Shown here in pieces: positions 42,101-50,243 of a DNA stretch of 64,000 nucleotides (positions are counted from its first letter, which is position 1; every line of letters starts with the position of its first letter). The position numbers and the translations under genes were made by a program. Below the pieces are notes generated by a model, which was not told the DNA's origin, did no database searches, and saw only the letters and a list, made by a program, of their open reading frames with translations. Source of the DNA: Saccharomonospora piscinae (GTDB lineage Bacteria; Actinomycetota; Actinomycetes; Mycobacteriales; Pseudonocardiaceae). The stretch is from positions 124,199 through 188,198 of the forward strand of contig NZ_VCEK01000003.1 of NCBI RefSeq assembly GCF_005862235.1, written 5' to 3'.

Positions 42101-43063
42101 ATGCGCATCGTGAAGAAGTCCGCCGTGACCAAGGCAGGCGCGGCGTTGGCCGGTGTACTCACGGCCGCCACCGCCGCCACCGCTGTCGCCGCTCCGGCGG
42201 CCCAGGCACAGCAGAGTGCCGCGTGCCCGGACACGGCCGTGTTCCAGACCGACGGCTACGGGCACGGCGAGACGTTGACCAACTGGAACAACTCGGCGTT
42301 CAACGCGAACCCGCCCGCGGGCTGGGACATCGTTCAGGTGCCCTACGAGGACGGCGTTTTCCCCGGGCTGGACCGGTTGGCGCTGGACGAGGCCGTCGCG
42401 GGCGGTGCGGCGGCGCTCGACGGTGCCGTTCGCGACTTCCATGCCTCCTGCCCGGGCTCGCGGCTGGTGCTCTCCGGATACTCCGAGGGCGCGCTCGTGG
42501 CGGGCGACGTGCTGGAGACACTGGCCCGGACGAACGACATCCCGCACCACCTGGTCCACGGCGTGCTCTACGGCAACCCGAGGCGGGCGTTCGGCGACGG
42601 CGGTGCCGGGGGAGTGGCGGGCGGAATCGAGACCAACCTGCCGACGATCCTGCCCGGAGTCACCATGCGAGGCGGGCACGACTTCGGCGACCTCGCCGTC
42701 CACGACGTCTGCAACGAGAACGACGGCATCTGCAACTCCACCAACATGATCACCAACTTGGCGGCGTTCGCGAACGGGCTCGTGGGCTACGCCAGTGGTG
42801 ACCACGGCTACGTCCTCGACCCGGCTCGCGATCTCGGTTCGGGGCAGACCCTGCACCGCCAGCCGCAGCGGGTACCGCACGGTGCGCCGTTGCCGATCCC
42901 GGTCGGCACGCCGTGGCAGATCCAGCAACTGCTGGGCGACAATGTCGGCGCGCGCGACGCCGTGCGCACGGCACGCGACCAGCTCGCCGGGCTCGTCGGG
43001 CAGGACACGCTCGACCAGCTGGCGCAGAGCTCACCCTGGTACCGCCTTATCCAGGAGGCGTGA
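42101..43063 (+). CDS. Secreted cutinase-family alpha/beta hydrolase
   Basis: This is a 320-residue precursor with a signal peptide ending near AAQAQQ. The cutinase/PE-PPE serine-hydrolase triad is readable: nucleophile in LVLSGYSEGALVAGDVL (GYSEG), Asp in HDVCNENDGICN with its flanking cysteines, and His in GDHGYVLD. The C-terminus extends about 80 residues past the catalytic domain. Family members cleave ester bonds in lipids or polyesters at the cell surface or outside. The ATG at 42101 has GGAAAGGA upstream; it is in an operon with the secreted C39-like protein. Confidence 0.87.
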   Translation: MRIVKKSAVTKAGAALAGVLTAATAATAVAAPAAQAQQSAACPDTAVFQTDGYGHGETLTNWNNSAFNANPPAGWDIVQVPYEDGVFPGLDRLALDEAVAGGAAALDGAVRDFHASCPGSRLVLSGYSEGALVAGDVLETLARTNDIPHHLVHGVLYGNPRRAFGDGGAGGVAGGIETNLPTILPGVTMRGGHDFGDLAVHDVCNENDGICNSTNMITNLAAFANGLVGYASGDHGYVLDPARDLGSGQTLHRQPQRVPHGAPLPIPVGTPWQIQQLLGDNVGARDAVRTARDQLAGLVGQDTLDQLAQSSPWYRLIQEA

Positions 43064-43079
43064 CACCGCGCTGGCCACC

Positions 43080-43120
43080 ACGGTGCCGCCCCACGGGCCG
43101 AAGGTCCGGGGCGGCACCGT
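43080..43120. terminator. Bidirectional terminator hairpin
   Basis: CGGTGCCGCCCC (43081-43092) pairs perfectly with GGGGCGGCACCG (43108-43119). It lies between the convergent cutinase and TetR genes, touching the TetR stop codon. Confidence 0.85.
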
Positions 43121-43683
43121 CACGTCTCGGGCAGCGACCGCCGGACGAAGTCGCCGACCAGCGCGTCGAGGTCCCTGTCGGCCAGCACGCCCGGCAGCGT
43201 GAGGTGTTCCAGGATCAGCCCGGTCATCGCGTAGTACAGCAGCACGGTCGTCAGGTCGTCGCCCGGGAGCTCGCCCTCGCGGTGACCCCGGACGTTGGCC
43301 TCCAGGTTCTCGCGTAGCGCCGTGGTGAGCGTGGCGCGCAGCTCGGGACGCCGCGTGGCTTCCAGCCGCAGTTCCAGCAGCGCGAGCCAGCCGGTGCGGT
43401 CGTCGGCGATGCGGTGCAGCAGGAGGCGCATGAACTGGGTGAGCAGCGCGGCGGGGTCCGATTCGGTGCCCTCGCCCGCGTCCACCGCTACCCGCACGTG
43501 AATGCGCTCGGCGGCGTGTCGTAGCAGGTCGTCGCGGTTGGTGAAGTAGTTGGACGCGGTCCCCGTGGGCACCCCGGCCTCGGTGTCGACGGCGCGAAAG
43601 GTCAGTCCCCGCGCGCCGTGGGTGGCGAGGACGTCGATCGCGGCGTCGACGAGTGCCGTTCTCCGCTCCGGGTTCGTGACCAA
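43120..43683 (-). CDS. TetR-family regulator next to a reductase gene
   Basis: This is a 187-residue repressor from a TTG at 43683, preceded by GGGAGG. The helix-turn-helix is FRAVDTEAGVPTGTASNYFT (about residues 29-48), of the subgroup with a TetR_C C-terminal domain. It is divergent from the DHFR-like reductase gene, and the 83-base gap contains a nested palindrome, so it most likely represses that gene and itself. Confidence 0.9.
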   Translation of the reverse strand: MVTNPERRTALVDAAIDVLATHGARGLTFRAVDTEAGVPTGTASNYFTNRDDLLRHAAERIHVRVAVDAGEGTESDPAALLTQFMRLLLHRIADDRTGWLALLELRLEATRRPELRATLTTALRENLEANVRGHREGELPGDDLTTVLLYYAMTGLILEHLTLPGVLADRDLDALVGDFVRRSLPET

Positions 43684-43701
43684 GGGTGCCTCCCGTGTCG
43701 C

Positions 43702-43755
43702 TTGACAACCACTGCATGCATAGTACTACATTCGAAGTACTTCAAGTGCAGTGGT
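43702..43755. promoter_or_regulatory. Promoter and nested palindromic operator between TetR and reductase genes
   Basis: A TTGACA (43702-43707) and a TACTAC (43724-43729) with 16-base spacing form a plausible plus-strand promoter. It is overlaid by the dyad CCACTGCA (43709-43716) with TGCAGTGG (43748-43755) and by the inner palindrome GAAGTACTTC. This is the likely binding site of the adjacent TetR repressor. Confidence 0.72.
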
Positions 43756-43766
43756 GAGGAGCGACC

Positions 43767-44348
43767 ATGCGAAAACTGACCTACCTGGTGGCGGCGACCA
43801 TCGACGGCTACATCACCGACCCCGGAGGCGCCAACCCGGACTTCTTCGTGCTGGACGGCGAGCACGCGCAGCCCTTGCGCGACGAGTATCCCGAGATCAT
43901 CCCGACCCACGCGCGCGAGATGCTCGGGCTCGGCGGGAAGCCCAACCGGCACTTCGACACCGTCCTGCAAGGACGGCACAGCTACGAGATCGGGCTCCGG
44001 GAAGGCATCACCAACGCCTACCGGCACCTGCGCAGCATCGTGTTCTCCACGACGATGACCGACAGTCCCGACTCGACGGTCGAGCTGGTGCGCACCGATC
44101 CGCTCACGCGCGTGCGCGAGCTCAAGCGCGAGGAGGGCGCGGGCATCTGGCTGTGCGGTGGGGGCACCATCGCCGCCGCACTCCGCGACGAGATCGACGA
44201 ACTCGTCGTCAAACTGCACCCCGTGGTGGCGGGTGACGGAATCCCGCTGTTCCACGGCGGCGGGTTCGCGCCCCAGCGCTACGAACTGGCGGACTCGGCC
44301 GCTTACGGCAGCGGCGTGGTGGTGCTGACCTACCGGACGCGCACGTGA
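43767..44348 (+). CDS. Dihydrofolate-reductase-fold (RibD C-terminal) family protein
   Basis: This is a 193-residue NADPH-dependent reductase-like protein. It has the N-terminal strand KLTYLVAATIDGYITDPGGA, the central FDTVLQGRHSYEIGL and the nucleotide-site segment GAGIWLCGGGTIAAALRDEI. This is the YwjB/YyaP-like 'dihydrofolate reductase family' seen widely in bacteria with TetR regulators; true folate reduction is unproven. GGTGAGGAGCG precedes the ATG. It is under the divergent TetR. Confidence 0.88.
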   Translation: MRKLTYLVAATIDGYITDPGGANPDFFVLDGEHAQPLRDEYPEIIPTHAREMLGLGGKPNRHFDTVLQGRHSYEIGLREGITNAYRHLRSIVFSTTMTDSPDSTVELVRTDPLTRVRELKREEGAGIWLCGGGTIAAALRDEIDELVVKLHPVVAGDGIPLFHGGGFAPQRYELADSAAYGSGVVVLTYRTRT

Positions 44349-44355
44349 CGGGGAG

Positions 44356-44862
44356 TCAGACCCCGGTGGTGCCGTCGATCCGCTCGCGAATCAGGTCCGC
44401 GTGACCGCAGTGACGCGCGTACTCGGCGATCATGTGCTGGTAGATCCAGCGCACCGACACCGCGCCGAAGGGCAGTGACCGGGTCTCGTCGAGCGACAGA
44501 CCCGCACACCGCTCTCGGGCGGCGGCCACCTCGGCCTTCCACGTGGCCAGCGCATCCTCGAACGCCAGGTCTCCGGAGACATCGAAGCCGCCGTCGTTGC
44601 CGTCCGCCTCGCGTGGGGCGAACAGCGACGGCACGTCCTCATCGACAAGCACCCGGTGGAACCAGTTCCGCTCCACCTCCGCCGCGTGCTGGACGAGGCC
44701 CTGCAACGTCAACGGCGACGGCGGCACGGCAGCCGTGCGCAGCTGGTCGTCGGAAAGTCCCTCGCAGCGCAGGGCCAGCGTGGCGCGGTAGAAGTCGAGC
44801 CAGCTCTCCAGCATCGTGCGCTCGTCGGCGGTGGGGGGCGGCATGGTGCGGTCGGTGGTCAT
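44356..44862 (-). CDS. DinB-family (DUF664) protein
   Basis: This is a 168-residue four-helix-bundle protein of the DinB/YfiT metal-dependent superfamily. Characteristic segments are LTLQGLVQHAAEVERNWFHR (first metal-site histidine) and WIYQHMIAEYARHCGHADLI (second and third histidines), with DGTTGV at the end. Actinobacterial members include mycothiol- or bacillithiol-dependent transferases, so a thiol-transfer or detoxification role is possible. It is convergent with the reductase gene, eight bases apart. Confidence 0.88.
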   Translation of the reverse strand: MTTDRTMPPPTADERTMLESWLDFYRATLALRCEGLSDDQLRTAAVPPSPLTLQGLVQHAAEVERNWFHRVLVDEDVPSLFAPREADGNDGGFDVSGDLAFEDALATWKAEVAAARERCAGLSLDETRSLPFGAVSVRWIYQHMIAEYARHCGHADLIRERIDGTTGV

Positions 44863-44903
44863 GGTGGCGATGCTGCCACAGGGTTCCGACAGTCCCGGCC
44901 GCG

Positions 44904-45377
44904 TCAGGACGTGAGGTGGGTCTGCAACAGCCGGGGCGAGGTACCAAACCCACGCCGGCAGTACGCCGAGATGGCGCGGAAGCTGGAGTGGACGGTCACC
45001 CGCTCCAGCCCCAGCTCCCTCGCCAGCTCCAGCAGGGCGTCGATCAGTTGACCGCCCAGCCCCGCGTCCCGTTCGCCGGGCACGACGTACACGCACTGCA
45101 CGTCGCCCGACAGGCGCTCGGGTACCAGCGGGGTCGGCACCCGCTGTACGAGCGCCAGCCAGCCCATGCCGAAGACGGTGTCGTCGCGTACCAGGACCAG
45201 GCAACGATGCGACGTGGAGTTGCGGCGGGCCCATGCGGTGAAGTGCTCGACGAAGTCCTCGCCCGATCCCGCGACGCGCTCGCCGGTCTCGCGCAGCCAC
45301 CACCAGCGCAAGCGGGCCACCGCGGGGAAGTCGTCCGCGGCGGCGGGACGGACGACGGGGCGCGAATCGGTGTCCAT
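44904..45377 (-). CDS. GNAT-family N-acetyltransferase
   Basis: This is a 157-residue acetyltransferase from the ATG at 45377 (another in-frame ATG at 45386). The acetyl-CoA loop is PGERDAGLGGQLIDALLELA after the strand VQCVYVVP, followed by LGLERVTVHSSFRAISAYCR, a typical C-terminal half. The substrate is unknown. It lies 41 bases upstream of the DinB gene on the same strand; the two are probably co-transcribed. Confidence 0.86.
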   Translation of the reverse strand: MDTDSRPVVRPAAADDFPAVARLRWWWLRETGERVAGSGEDFVEHFTAWARRNSTSHRCLVLVRDDTVFGMGWLALVQRVPTPLVPERLSGDVQCVYVVPGERDAGLGGQLIDALLELARELGLERVTVHSSFRAISAYCRRGFGTSPRLLQTHLTS

Positions 45378-45521
45378 GCCGACCATCGTGCGCGAGAATG
45401 CCCGCTCGGTGCACCGAGTTTTCCACAGGTCGCACCCGCCCTTGCCCGGTGCGGGAGGCGGGGGCAAAGATGAACGGCACCGCGGCAATTCAGGCCACGC
45501 GGCGAGATCTGGGGGAACACC

Positions 45522-46037
45522 GTGACCGGTTACACCGTCAACATCGAGACCGTGATGCAGCTCGCGCAGAGCAACTACACGATCGCCGAGAAGTACGCGG
45601 AGGTGACGAAGAAGCTCACGCGCACCGACGACGCGCGGGACCATCTCACCGACCAGTACGGTTCTGCCACCGAGGCCGACAACGAGATCATGAGCCTGCT
45701 CGACGAGTTCGAGGGCTATCTCAAGACCACCACGGCTCGCTACTACCTCACCGGCGAGCAGCTGGAGACCGCCGCGGGCCGGTACGTCGAGCAGGAGCAG
45801 AGCCAGCTCGGGCAGTACCGCGAGTGGCGGGAGTCGTTCGATCGGGCCGGTGTCGGGGACTACGACCTCAACTGGGATCCCGACGAGGTCGCCGGTGACA
45901 CCGAGCGCCCCGAGGACGCCACCGGCACCCAGCCCGGCGAGTTCGGCACGGAGGAGGACCCGGCCGAGCGGGACGAACAGGGCAGAGAGTACCTCGAAGA
46001 CCTCGAGGACAGCACCGAACAGGAGCGTGACCGCTGA
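45522..46037 (+). CDS. ESX/WXG100-like helical protein, small partner
   Basis: This is a 171-residue acidic protein from a GTG at 45522 with GGGGGAA upstream. The N-terminal 100 residues are predicted from heptad patterns to form a helical hairpin (NIETVMQLAQSNYTIAEKYA to YYLTGEQLETAAGRYVEQEQ), like ESX-associated proteins; the C-terminal 60 residues are Glu/Asp-rich and disordered. No signal peptide. It overlaps the next gene by one base. I infer that the pair is linked to type VII secretion; no ESX core genes are in the window. Confidence 0.68.
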   Translation: MTGYTVNIETVMQLAQSNYTIAEKYAEVTKKLTRTDDARDHLTDQYGSATEADNEIMSLLDEFEGYLKTTTARYYLTGEQLETAAGRYVEQEQSQLGQYREWRESFDRAGVGDYDLNWDPDEVAGDTERPEDATGTQPGEFGTEEDPAERDEQGREYLEDLEDSTEQERDR

Positions 46038-47197
46038 TGGCGGACGACTACGAGGACCGCGTCCGGGGCGCGCTCGACCGGTTCGAGAGGAAGCTCGAAG
46101 AGCGCTGGCAGCAGACCATGTACGACTGCGTGCGGCGCATGGAGTACTGGACGCCTCCGCCGGTGCACTTCCGGCAGAACATGTACCACTCGCCCGACGT
46201 CTGGGACCACCGCTCGCCCGAGGTGCAGGCTCATCTGACCTACGGGTGCGACTATTTGCGCTGGTACGAGGACGGTGCCGAGGGTTCGGTCCGGTCGGTC
46301 GGCTGTGAGGGCCGTATCCGCGATCGGGGCAGCCCCATCAACCATGAGGTGTGGTGGGAAGACGGGATCGTTCTGGTCGACGAGGACCAGATCGACTGCC
46401 GTGTCGGCGAGTTGTTCGCCCACGCCGAGGACTGGGCGTACGAGGATCGCCAGTACCTCTCCAACCTGCTGCCCGTGTGGCCGGGCCGCAAGCTCACCGC
46501 GCTCAAAGAGGCACACGACGCGCTGGTGGAGATGGCCGTCTCGTTCGGCGGCGCGCTGGAAGGACCTGGCGCAGGGCGGTTCCAGGACGAGCTGTCGATC
46601 AGTGACGAGGTGGACGAGCTGTTCCTGAACCGCGACGAGGAGAAGGGCTGGCGGGTGGACTGGACCGGCTCGGCCGCCGACCGCGTCGCCGAGGGCATCT
46701 TCGCCTCCACCAAACCGACACTGATCAACCACGCCCTGTTCGCGAACGGGCTCGCGACCCTCATCAACCGGCGGGCGAAGATCATCGATACGTATCGCGA
46801 CAACAACCTCGCGCTGCTCGGCGCCGCCACGGAGGCGCTCGGTGAGAAGAGCACAGAGACCAGCGACCACACGAAGAAGTGGCAGAGCCTGCAGGGCCTG
46901 GGAACGGCGATCGCCATTCCGCCGAAAACCGCGCCGATCGGAACGTCGCTCATCCTCATCGGCTGGCTGGGCGAGCGCCTGGCCGGCGACTCGAAAACGG
47001 TTGCGTTCAAGCACCATCCCGGCGAGGTCGCGGGCGACCTCTACGACGAACTGACGACCATGTTGGACACTCTGCGCTCCGACGAATCCGACTACCAGCG
47101 TGACGTGCTGAACTTCCGGGACGGCATCAACGGCGTTCCCAGTACGTTCCTGGAGCTGTACGACATCACGGAGAACAATTCGCAGGGAACGCCGTGA
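46037..47197 (+). CDS. Type VII-associated-like protein with internal WTG motif, large partner
   Basis: This is a 386-residue protein of unknown function. The N-terminal 140 residues are aromatic-rich and unrecognised (RQNMYHSPDVWDHRSPEVQA). The middle and C-terminal parts form a long helical segment containing VDWTGSAADRVAEGIF, where W-T-G followed by an alanine-rich helix resembles the WXG turn of ESX substrates. A short hydrophobic segment, LGTAIAIPPKTAPIGTSLIL, sits between helices. One-base overlap (TGATG) with the upstream gene shows strict translational coupling. Together they look like an ESX substrate/chaperone pair or a toxin-delivery scaffold, by inference only. Confidence 0.65.
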   Translation: MADDYEDRVRGALDRFERKLEERWQQTMYDCVRRMEYWTPPPVHFRQNMYHSPDVWDHRSPEVQAHLTYGCDYLRWYEDGAEGSVRSVGCEGRIRDRGSPINHEVWWEDGIVLVDEDQIDCRVGELFAHAEDWAYEDRQYLSNLLPVWPGRKLTALKEAHDALVEMAVSFGGALEGPGAGRFQDELSISDEVDELFLNRDEEKGWRVDWTGSAADRVAEGIFASTKPTLINHALFANGLATLINRRAKIIDTYRDNNLALLGAATEALGEKSTETSDHTKKWQSLQGLGTAIAIPPKTAPIGTSLILIGWLGERLAGDSKTVAFKHHPGEVAGDLYDELTTMLDTLRSDESDYQRDVLNFRDGINGVPSTFLELYDITENNSQGTP

Positions 47198-47238
47198 CGC
47201 GCGTTCCCCGAGCGAGGCTTCGCCGAGCGTGCCGTCGG

Positions 47239-48165
47239 TCACGACCCGACCAGCTGCTGCCGAAGGGATGTCATGGCATGGGCGAGCTGGGTGAGACCGG
47301 GCTCCTCGATGGGGTAGTGCCCGCACCCGTCGAGCAGTACCGCGGTGGTGTTCGACGTGATCCGACCGAGGAAACGGACACTGAGTTCGGGCGGTGTCCA
47401 CCGGTCGTCGGCGGGGTGAACGAGGGTCACCGGTGCCGCGTCGAACGCCTCGGGCGGCGTCGGCCGGAACCGGAGGAAGCTGGCCAGGAACCCGACCGGC
47501 ACCCGAGCACCGCCACCTCTCGGGTCGGTGGCGCAGAGGCGGGACAGGCCGGGATCGTTGCTCATGCTGTTCATGTCGACGACCCACCGGATCGGCAGGC
47601 GGTGCCCGCGCGCCACGCGGTCGAGAACACCGAGAACGGCGGGAGCGATTCGGCCGGTGCCGCTGAACCGCGCGGCGGCGCGGCGAGCGTCCGGGGCCGA
47701 GGGATCAAGCAGGCAGGTGGCGGCGACGGCCGCGACCCGCCGGGTGCGGGCTGCGACCTCGTAGGCGAGCATTCCGCCCATGCTGGCGCCGAGCAGCACC
47801 AGCGGGCGGTCGTCGGCACGGTGTTCGGCCCTGACGAGATCGCACAGCAGCTCGATCCAGTCCTCGTAGCGGACCTGGCCGGGCCGCGGTTCGACGGTGT
47901 AGCCGTAGAGCGGCAGGTCGGGGAGCATGACTTCGCCCGCTTCCCCCGCCGCGATGTCGGCGTAGGGCCACAGCGCGTCCGAGTATCCGCCCGCACCGTG
48001 GATGATGATCACGCGAAGTGGCGCGTCGGGGTTGCTGGTGCGGGCGATATGCACCCGACGCCCCCGCCAGTTCCACCAGGTCGACCGCGGCTTCGTCGCC
48101 AGTGCGCGGTCGCGGTAGTGCGGAGGCAGGAAGTGTGCGTAGTCTGTGCTGTTCACGGGCTTCAT
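47239..48165 (-). CDS. Alpha/beta hydrolase
   Basis: This is a 308-residue esterase or lipase-like protein from the ATG at 48165. It has the oxyanion region RVIIIHGAGGYSDALWPYAD, nucleophile elbow LVLLGASMGGMLAYEVAART (GASMG), Asp likely in VTLVHPADDRWTPPE and His in LLDGCGHYPIEEPG. No signal peptide. It is divergent from a TetR gene across about 42 bases with a GCAACGTTGC palindrome, so it is probably the repressed target. The substrate is unknown. Confidence 0.9.
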   Translation of the reverse strand: MKPVNSTDYAHFLPPHYRDRALATKPRSTWWNWRGRRVHIARTSNPDAPLRVIIIHGAGGYSDALWPYADIAAGEAGEVMLPDLPLYGYTVEPRPGQVRYEDWIELLCDLVRAEHRADDRPLVLLGASMGGMLAYEVAARTRRVAAVAATCLLDPSAPDARRAAARFSGTGRIAPAVLGVLDRVARGHRLPIRWVVDMNSMSNDPGLSRLCATDPRGGGARVPVGFLASFLRFRPTPPEAFDAAPVTLVHPADDRWTPPELSVRFLGRITSNTTAVLLDGCGHYPIEEPGLTQLAHAMTSLRQQLVGS

Positions 48166-48173
48166 CGTGGGTA

Positions 48174-48183
48174 GCAACGTTGC
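48174..48183. promoter_or_regulatory. TetR operator candidate between hydrolase and tetR
   Basis: GCAACGTTGC is a perfect 10-base palindrome centred in the 42-base gap between the divergent hydrolase and TetR genes; a related GCAACTCGC follows at 48190. Its position would let the repressor block both starts. Confidence 0.65.
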
Positions 48184-48207
48184 GAGCGGGCAACTCGCGT
48201 TCGGAGG

Positions 48208-48828
48208 GTGATGACCAGGCCGCGCAAACTGCCGTCCCAGCAGCGATCGCGGTTCACCTACGAGGTGATCCTGCAGGCAGCTGCTCGCGTTTTCGACGCG
48301 GAGGGCATGGCGGCGACGACCAACAGGATCGCCGAACGTGCCGGGGTGTCGGTCGGGTCGCTTTACCAGTACTTCCCGAACAAGCAAGCGCTCCTGCACG
48401 AGTTGACGTCGCGGCACCTCGATCACGCCGAGAAGGCGTTCGCGGTCGCGTTGGCCCGCATTCGCACCACACCGCCGGAGTTGGAGGCGGTTGTTGCCGA
48501 GCTGGTGAGCCTCGCGGTGGAGGAGAACACGCCGCTCGCCACAGCGCATCGGGCCATGCGAGAGCACACGCCGCGATCCCGTGAGATCGAACGCCGCTTC
48601 CGGCGGTTGGCCGATCTTGTGGTGGACGGTCTGGTGGCCTACCTCGACCCACCGGACCGACGACACGACGAGAGCCGACTGCGAGCGCGCCTCGTCGTGG
48701 CCGGACTGGACAACCAGATTCACCAAGTCGTCCTGGACGGTGGTTCACCGGAGGAACGGGCCGCTCGGACGCGACTGGTGATCGAGCACACCGTGCCCGT
48801 ACTGCGCAGTGCCGCTTTTCCCCGGTGA
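48208..48828 (+). CDS. TetR-family regulator of the divergent hydrolase
   Basis: This is a 206-residue repressor. The helix-turn-helix is TNRIAERAGVSVGSLYQYFP (about residues 35-54), followed by NKQALLHELTSRHLDHAEKA. Both the GTG at 48208 and the ATG at 48211 are possible starts; the GGAGGG sits too close to either, so translation may be weak or partly leaderless. It is divergent from an alpha/beta hydrolase gene with a shared palindrome. Confidence 0.9.
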   Translation: MMTRPRKLPSQQRSRFTYEVILQAAARVFDAEGMAATTNRIAERAGVSVGSLYQYFPNKQALLHELTSRHLDHAEKAFAVALARIRTTPPELEAVVAELVSLAVEENTPLATAHRAMREHTPRSREIERRFRRLADLVVDGLVAYLDPPDRRHDESRLRARLVVAGLDNQIHQVVLDGGSPEERAARTRLVIEHTVPVLRSAAFPR

Positions 48829-48853
48829 GCCCAGTCGCGCCGGAGCGGTGCTC

Positions 48854-49537
48854 TCACACCCGTTCGCCACGGCTGTCCGCCATCGCCTCGACACCGGCGA
48901 GCAACAGGTCCAGACCGAACGCGAAATAGGCCTCGGGGTCCTGGCATTCGCTCAGCGGCGCCGCCGCCTCGATCAGTCGCGGATAGCTCTCCGGCGGGAG
49001 CGAGCCCAGCGCTGCGCGGGTCCCTTCCTCGGCTTCCGGCCCGCCCGCGTGTGAGGTCGCGCCGGGGGCGGTGGTGACAAGGTGGGACAGCGTGCTCACC
49101 GCATGACGCAGAATCTGTGTCGCTTCCGCTGGCGTGAACCCACCCCGCCGCAGGATGTCGAGCACGGTCTCGGTGACACGCAGACCGCTGTCCGAGGTCG
49201 GATTGCGACTCGCGACGAGTCGAGCGCTGGACGGGTGATCGCGCAGTACCCCGAGCAACGAGCTCCAGAGGGTTCGCAGTTGCTCGGGCCACGTCACGGA
49301 GGTGTCGACGGCCGAGTTCACTCTCGCGTAGAGCCCGTCGACCATGCCATCGAGCAGTTCGTCCTTGTTGCGGAAGTGCCAGTAGAGCGCCATGGGAGTC
49401 ACTCCCAGGTCTGCGGCCAAGCGCCGGATGGTGACACCGCCGAGGCCGGCCGATTCCGCGAGCGACAGCGCCTCCTCGACCACGGCGTGCGGAGTGAGGG
49501 GAGTTCGCCGGGCGTCGGGCGGTCGTGTCTCAGTCAT
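48854..49537 (-). CDS. TetR-family regulator with TetR_C domain, controls a Ddn-like gene
   Basis: This is a 227-residue repressor. The HTH is IRRLAADLGVTPMALYWHFR (about residues 39-58), then NKDELLDGMVDGLYARV, the tetracycline-repressor-like class 1 C-terminal domain. It is divergent from a nitroreductase-like gene; the 68-base gap contains a 28-base near-perfect palindrome overlapping the target ribosome site region. The effector is unknown, probably a lipophilic drug or metabolite. Confidence 0.9.
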   Translation of the reverse strand: MTETRPPDARRTPLTPHAVVEEALSLAESAGLGGVTIRRLAADLGVTPMALYWHFRNKDELLDGMVDGLYARVNSAVDTSVTWPEQLRTLWSSLLGVLRDHPSSARLVASRNPTSDSGLRVTETVLDILRRGGFTPAEATQILRHAVSTLSHLVTTAPGATSHAGGPEAEEGTRAALGSLPPESYPRLIEAAAPLSECQDPEAYFAFGLDLLLAGVEAMADSRGERV

Positions 49538-49567
49538 CGGTTGACGAGTATACGGAGCACAGGGTTA

Positions 49568-49595
49568 CTGTACGATGTACATGTACGGCGTACAG
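49568..49595. promoter_or_regulatory. Extended palindromic TetR operator
   Basis: This is a 28-base dyad with CTGTACG at the left, a GTACATGTAC centre and CGTACAG at the right; only two positions in the arms break symmetry. It ends at the AGGAGG ribosome site of the Ddn-like gene, so bound repressor would block transcription of that gene and probably the divergent tetR. Confidence 0.85.
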
Positions 49596-49605
49596 GAGGC
49601 TAACA

Positions 49606-50082
49606 ATGTCGGTGAAGCGATGGCTGTATCGCGGCGGCCGTCCCAACAGAGCGGCTCGGTTCCTCGACCGGATCACAGCCGCGCTCTATGCACGAGGCAT
49701 CGCCCCGGACTATCTGGTCACGCTCACGGTGGCTGGGCGACGGTCCGGGAAGGCGATCACGCTCCCGCTCGTCATGGTCGTCGTCGACGGCGAGAGCTAC
49801 GTTGTGTCCATGCTGGGTGACAATGCGAACTGGGTGCGCAACGTTCGAGCCGCCGAAGGCCGGGCCGTGCTCCGACACGGTCGTGAGGAATCGGTCTGCC
49901 TGGTCGAAGTCGAGCCCCGAGACCGGCCCGTGGTGCTTCGGACCTATCTGCGCAGCGCACCCAACGCCCGAACGCACGTTCCGGTGAGCAAGGACGCCCC
50001 ACTGGCGGACTTCGCCGAAGTAGCGCCCGAGTATCCGGTTTTCCGGGTGATGCGTGACCCCCCTGACAGGAACGCCCCATGA
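49606..50082 (+). CDS. Nitroreductase/deazaflavin (F420)-dependent Ddn-like protein
   Basis: This is a 158-residue split-beta-barrel protein of the actinobacterial nitroreductase/deazaflavin-dependent family (PF04075). The signature ITLPLVMVVVDGESYVVSML followed by NANWVRNVRAAEGRAVLRHG is diagnostic. Such proteins use coenzyme F420 to reduce quinones, nitroimidazoles or other substrates. Regulation by the divergent TetR through the operator just upstream suggests an inducible detoxification role. The ATG at 49606 follows AGGAGG by six bases. Confidence 0.9.
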   Translation: MSVKRWLYRGGRPNRAARFLDRITAALYARGIAPDYLVTLTVAGRRSGKAITLPLVMVVVDGESYVVSMLGDNANWVRNVRAAEGRAVLRHGREESVCLVEVEPRDRPVVLRTYLRSAPNARTHVPVSKDAPLADFAEVAPEYPVFRVMRDPPDRNAP

Positions 50083-50243
50083 AGGTGCGCGTGCGGCACG
50101 GAATTGTGAACGCGACCCCCGGTTGAGGAGGGCGTCGGAGGGCAGGTCGTGGTGTGGTTGCGCTGTCTCGATTAGCCACCGGGCGGTCGACCACGGCCGG
50201 TCAGTGAGCGAAGCGACGCACGGTCCCGGGTGGAGAACCCGGT

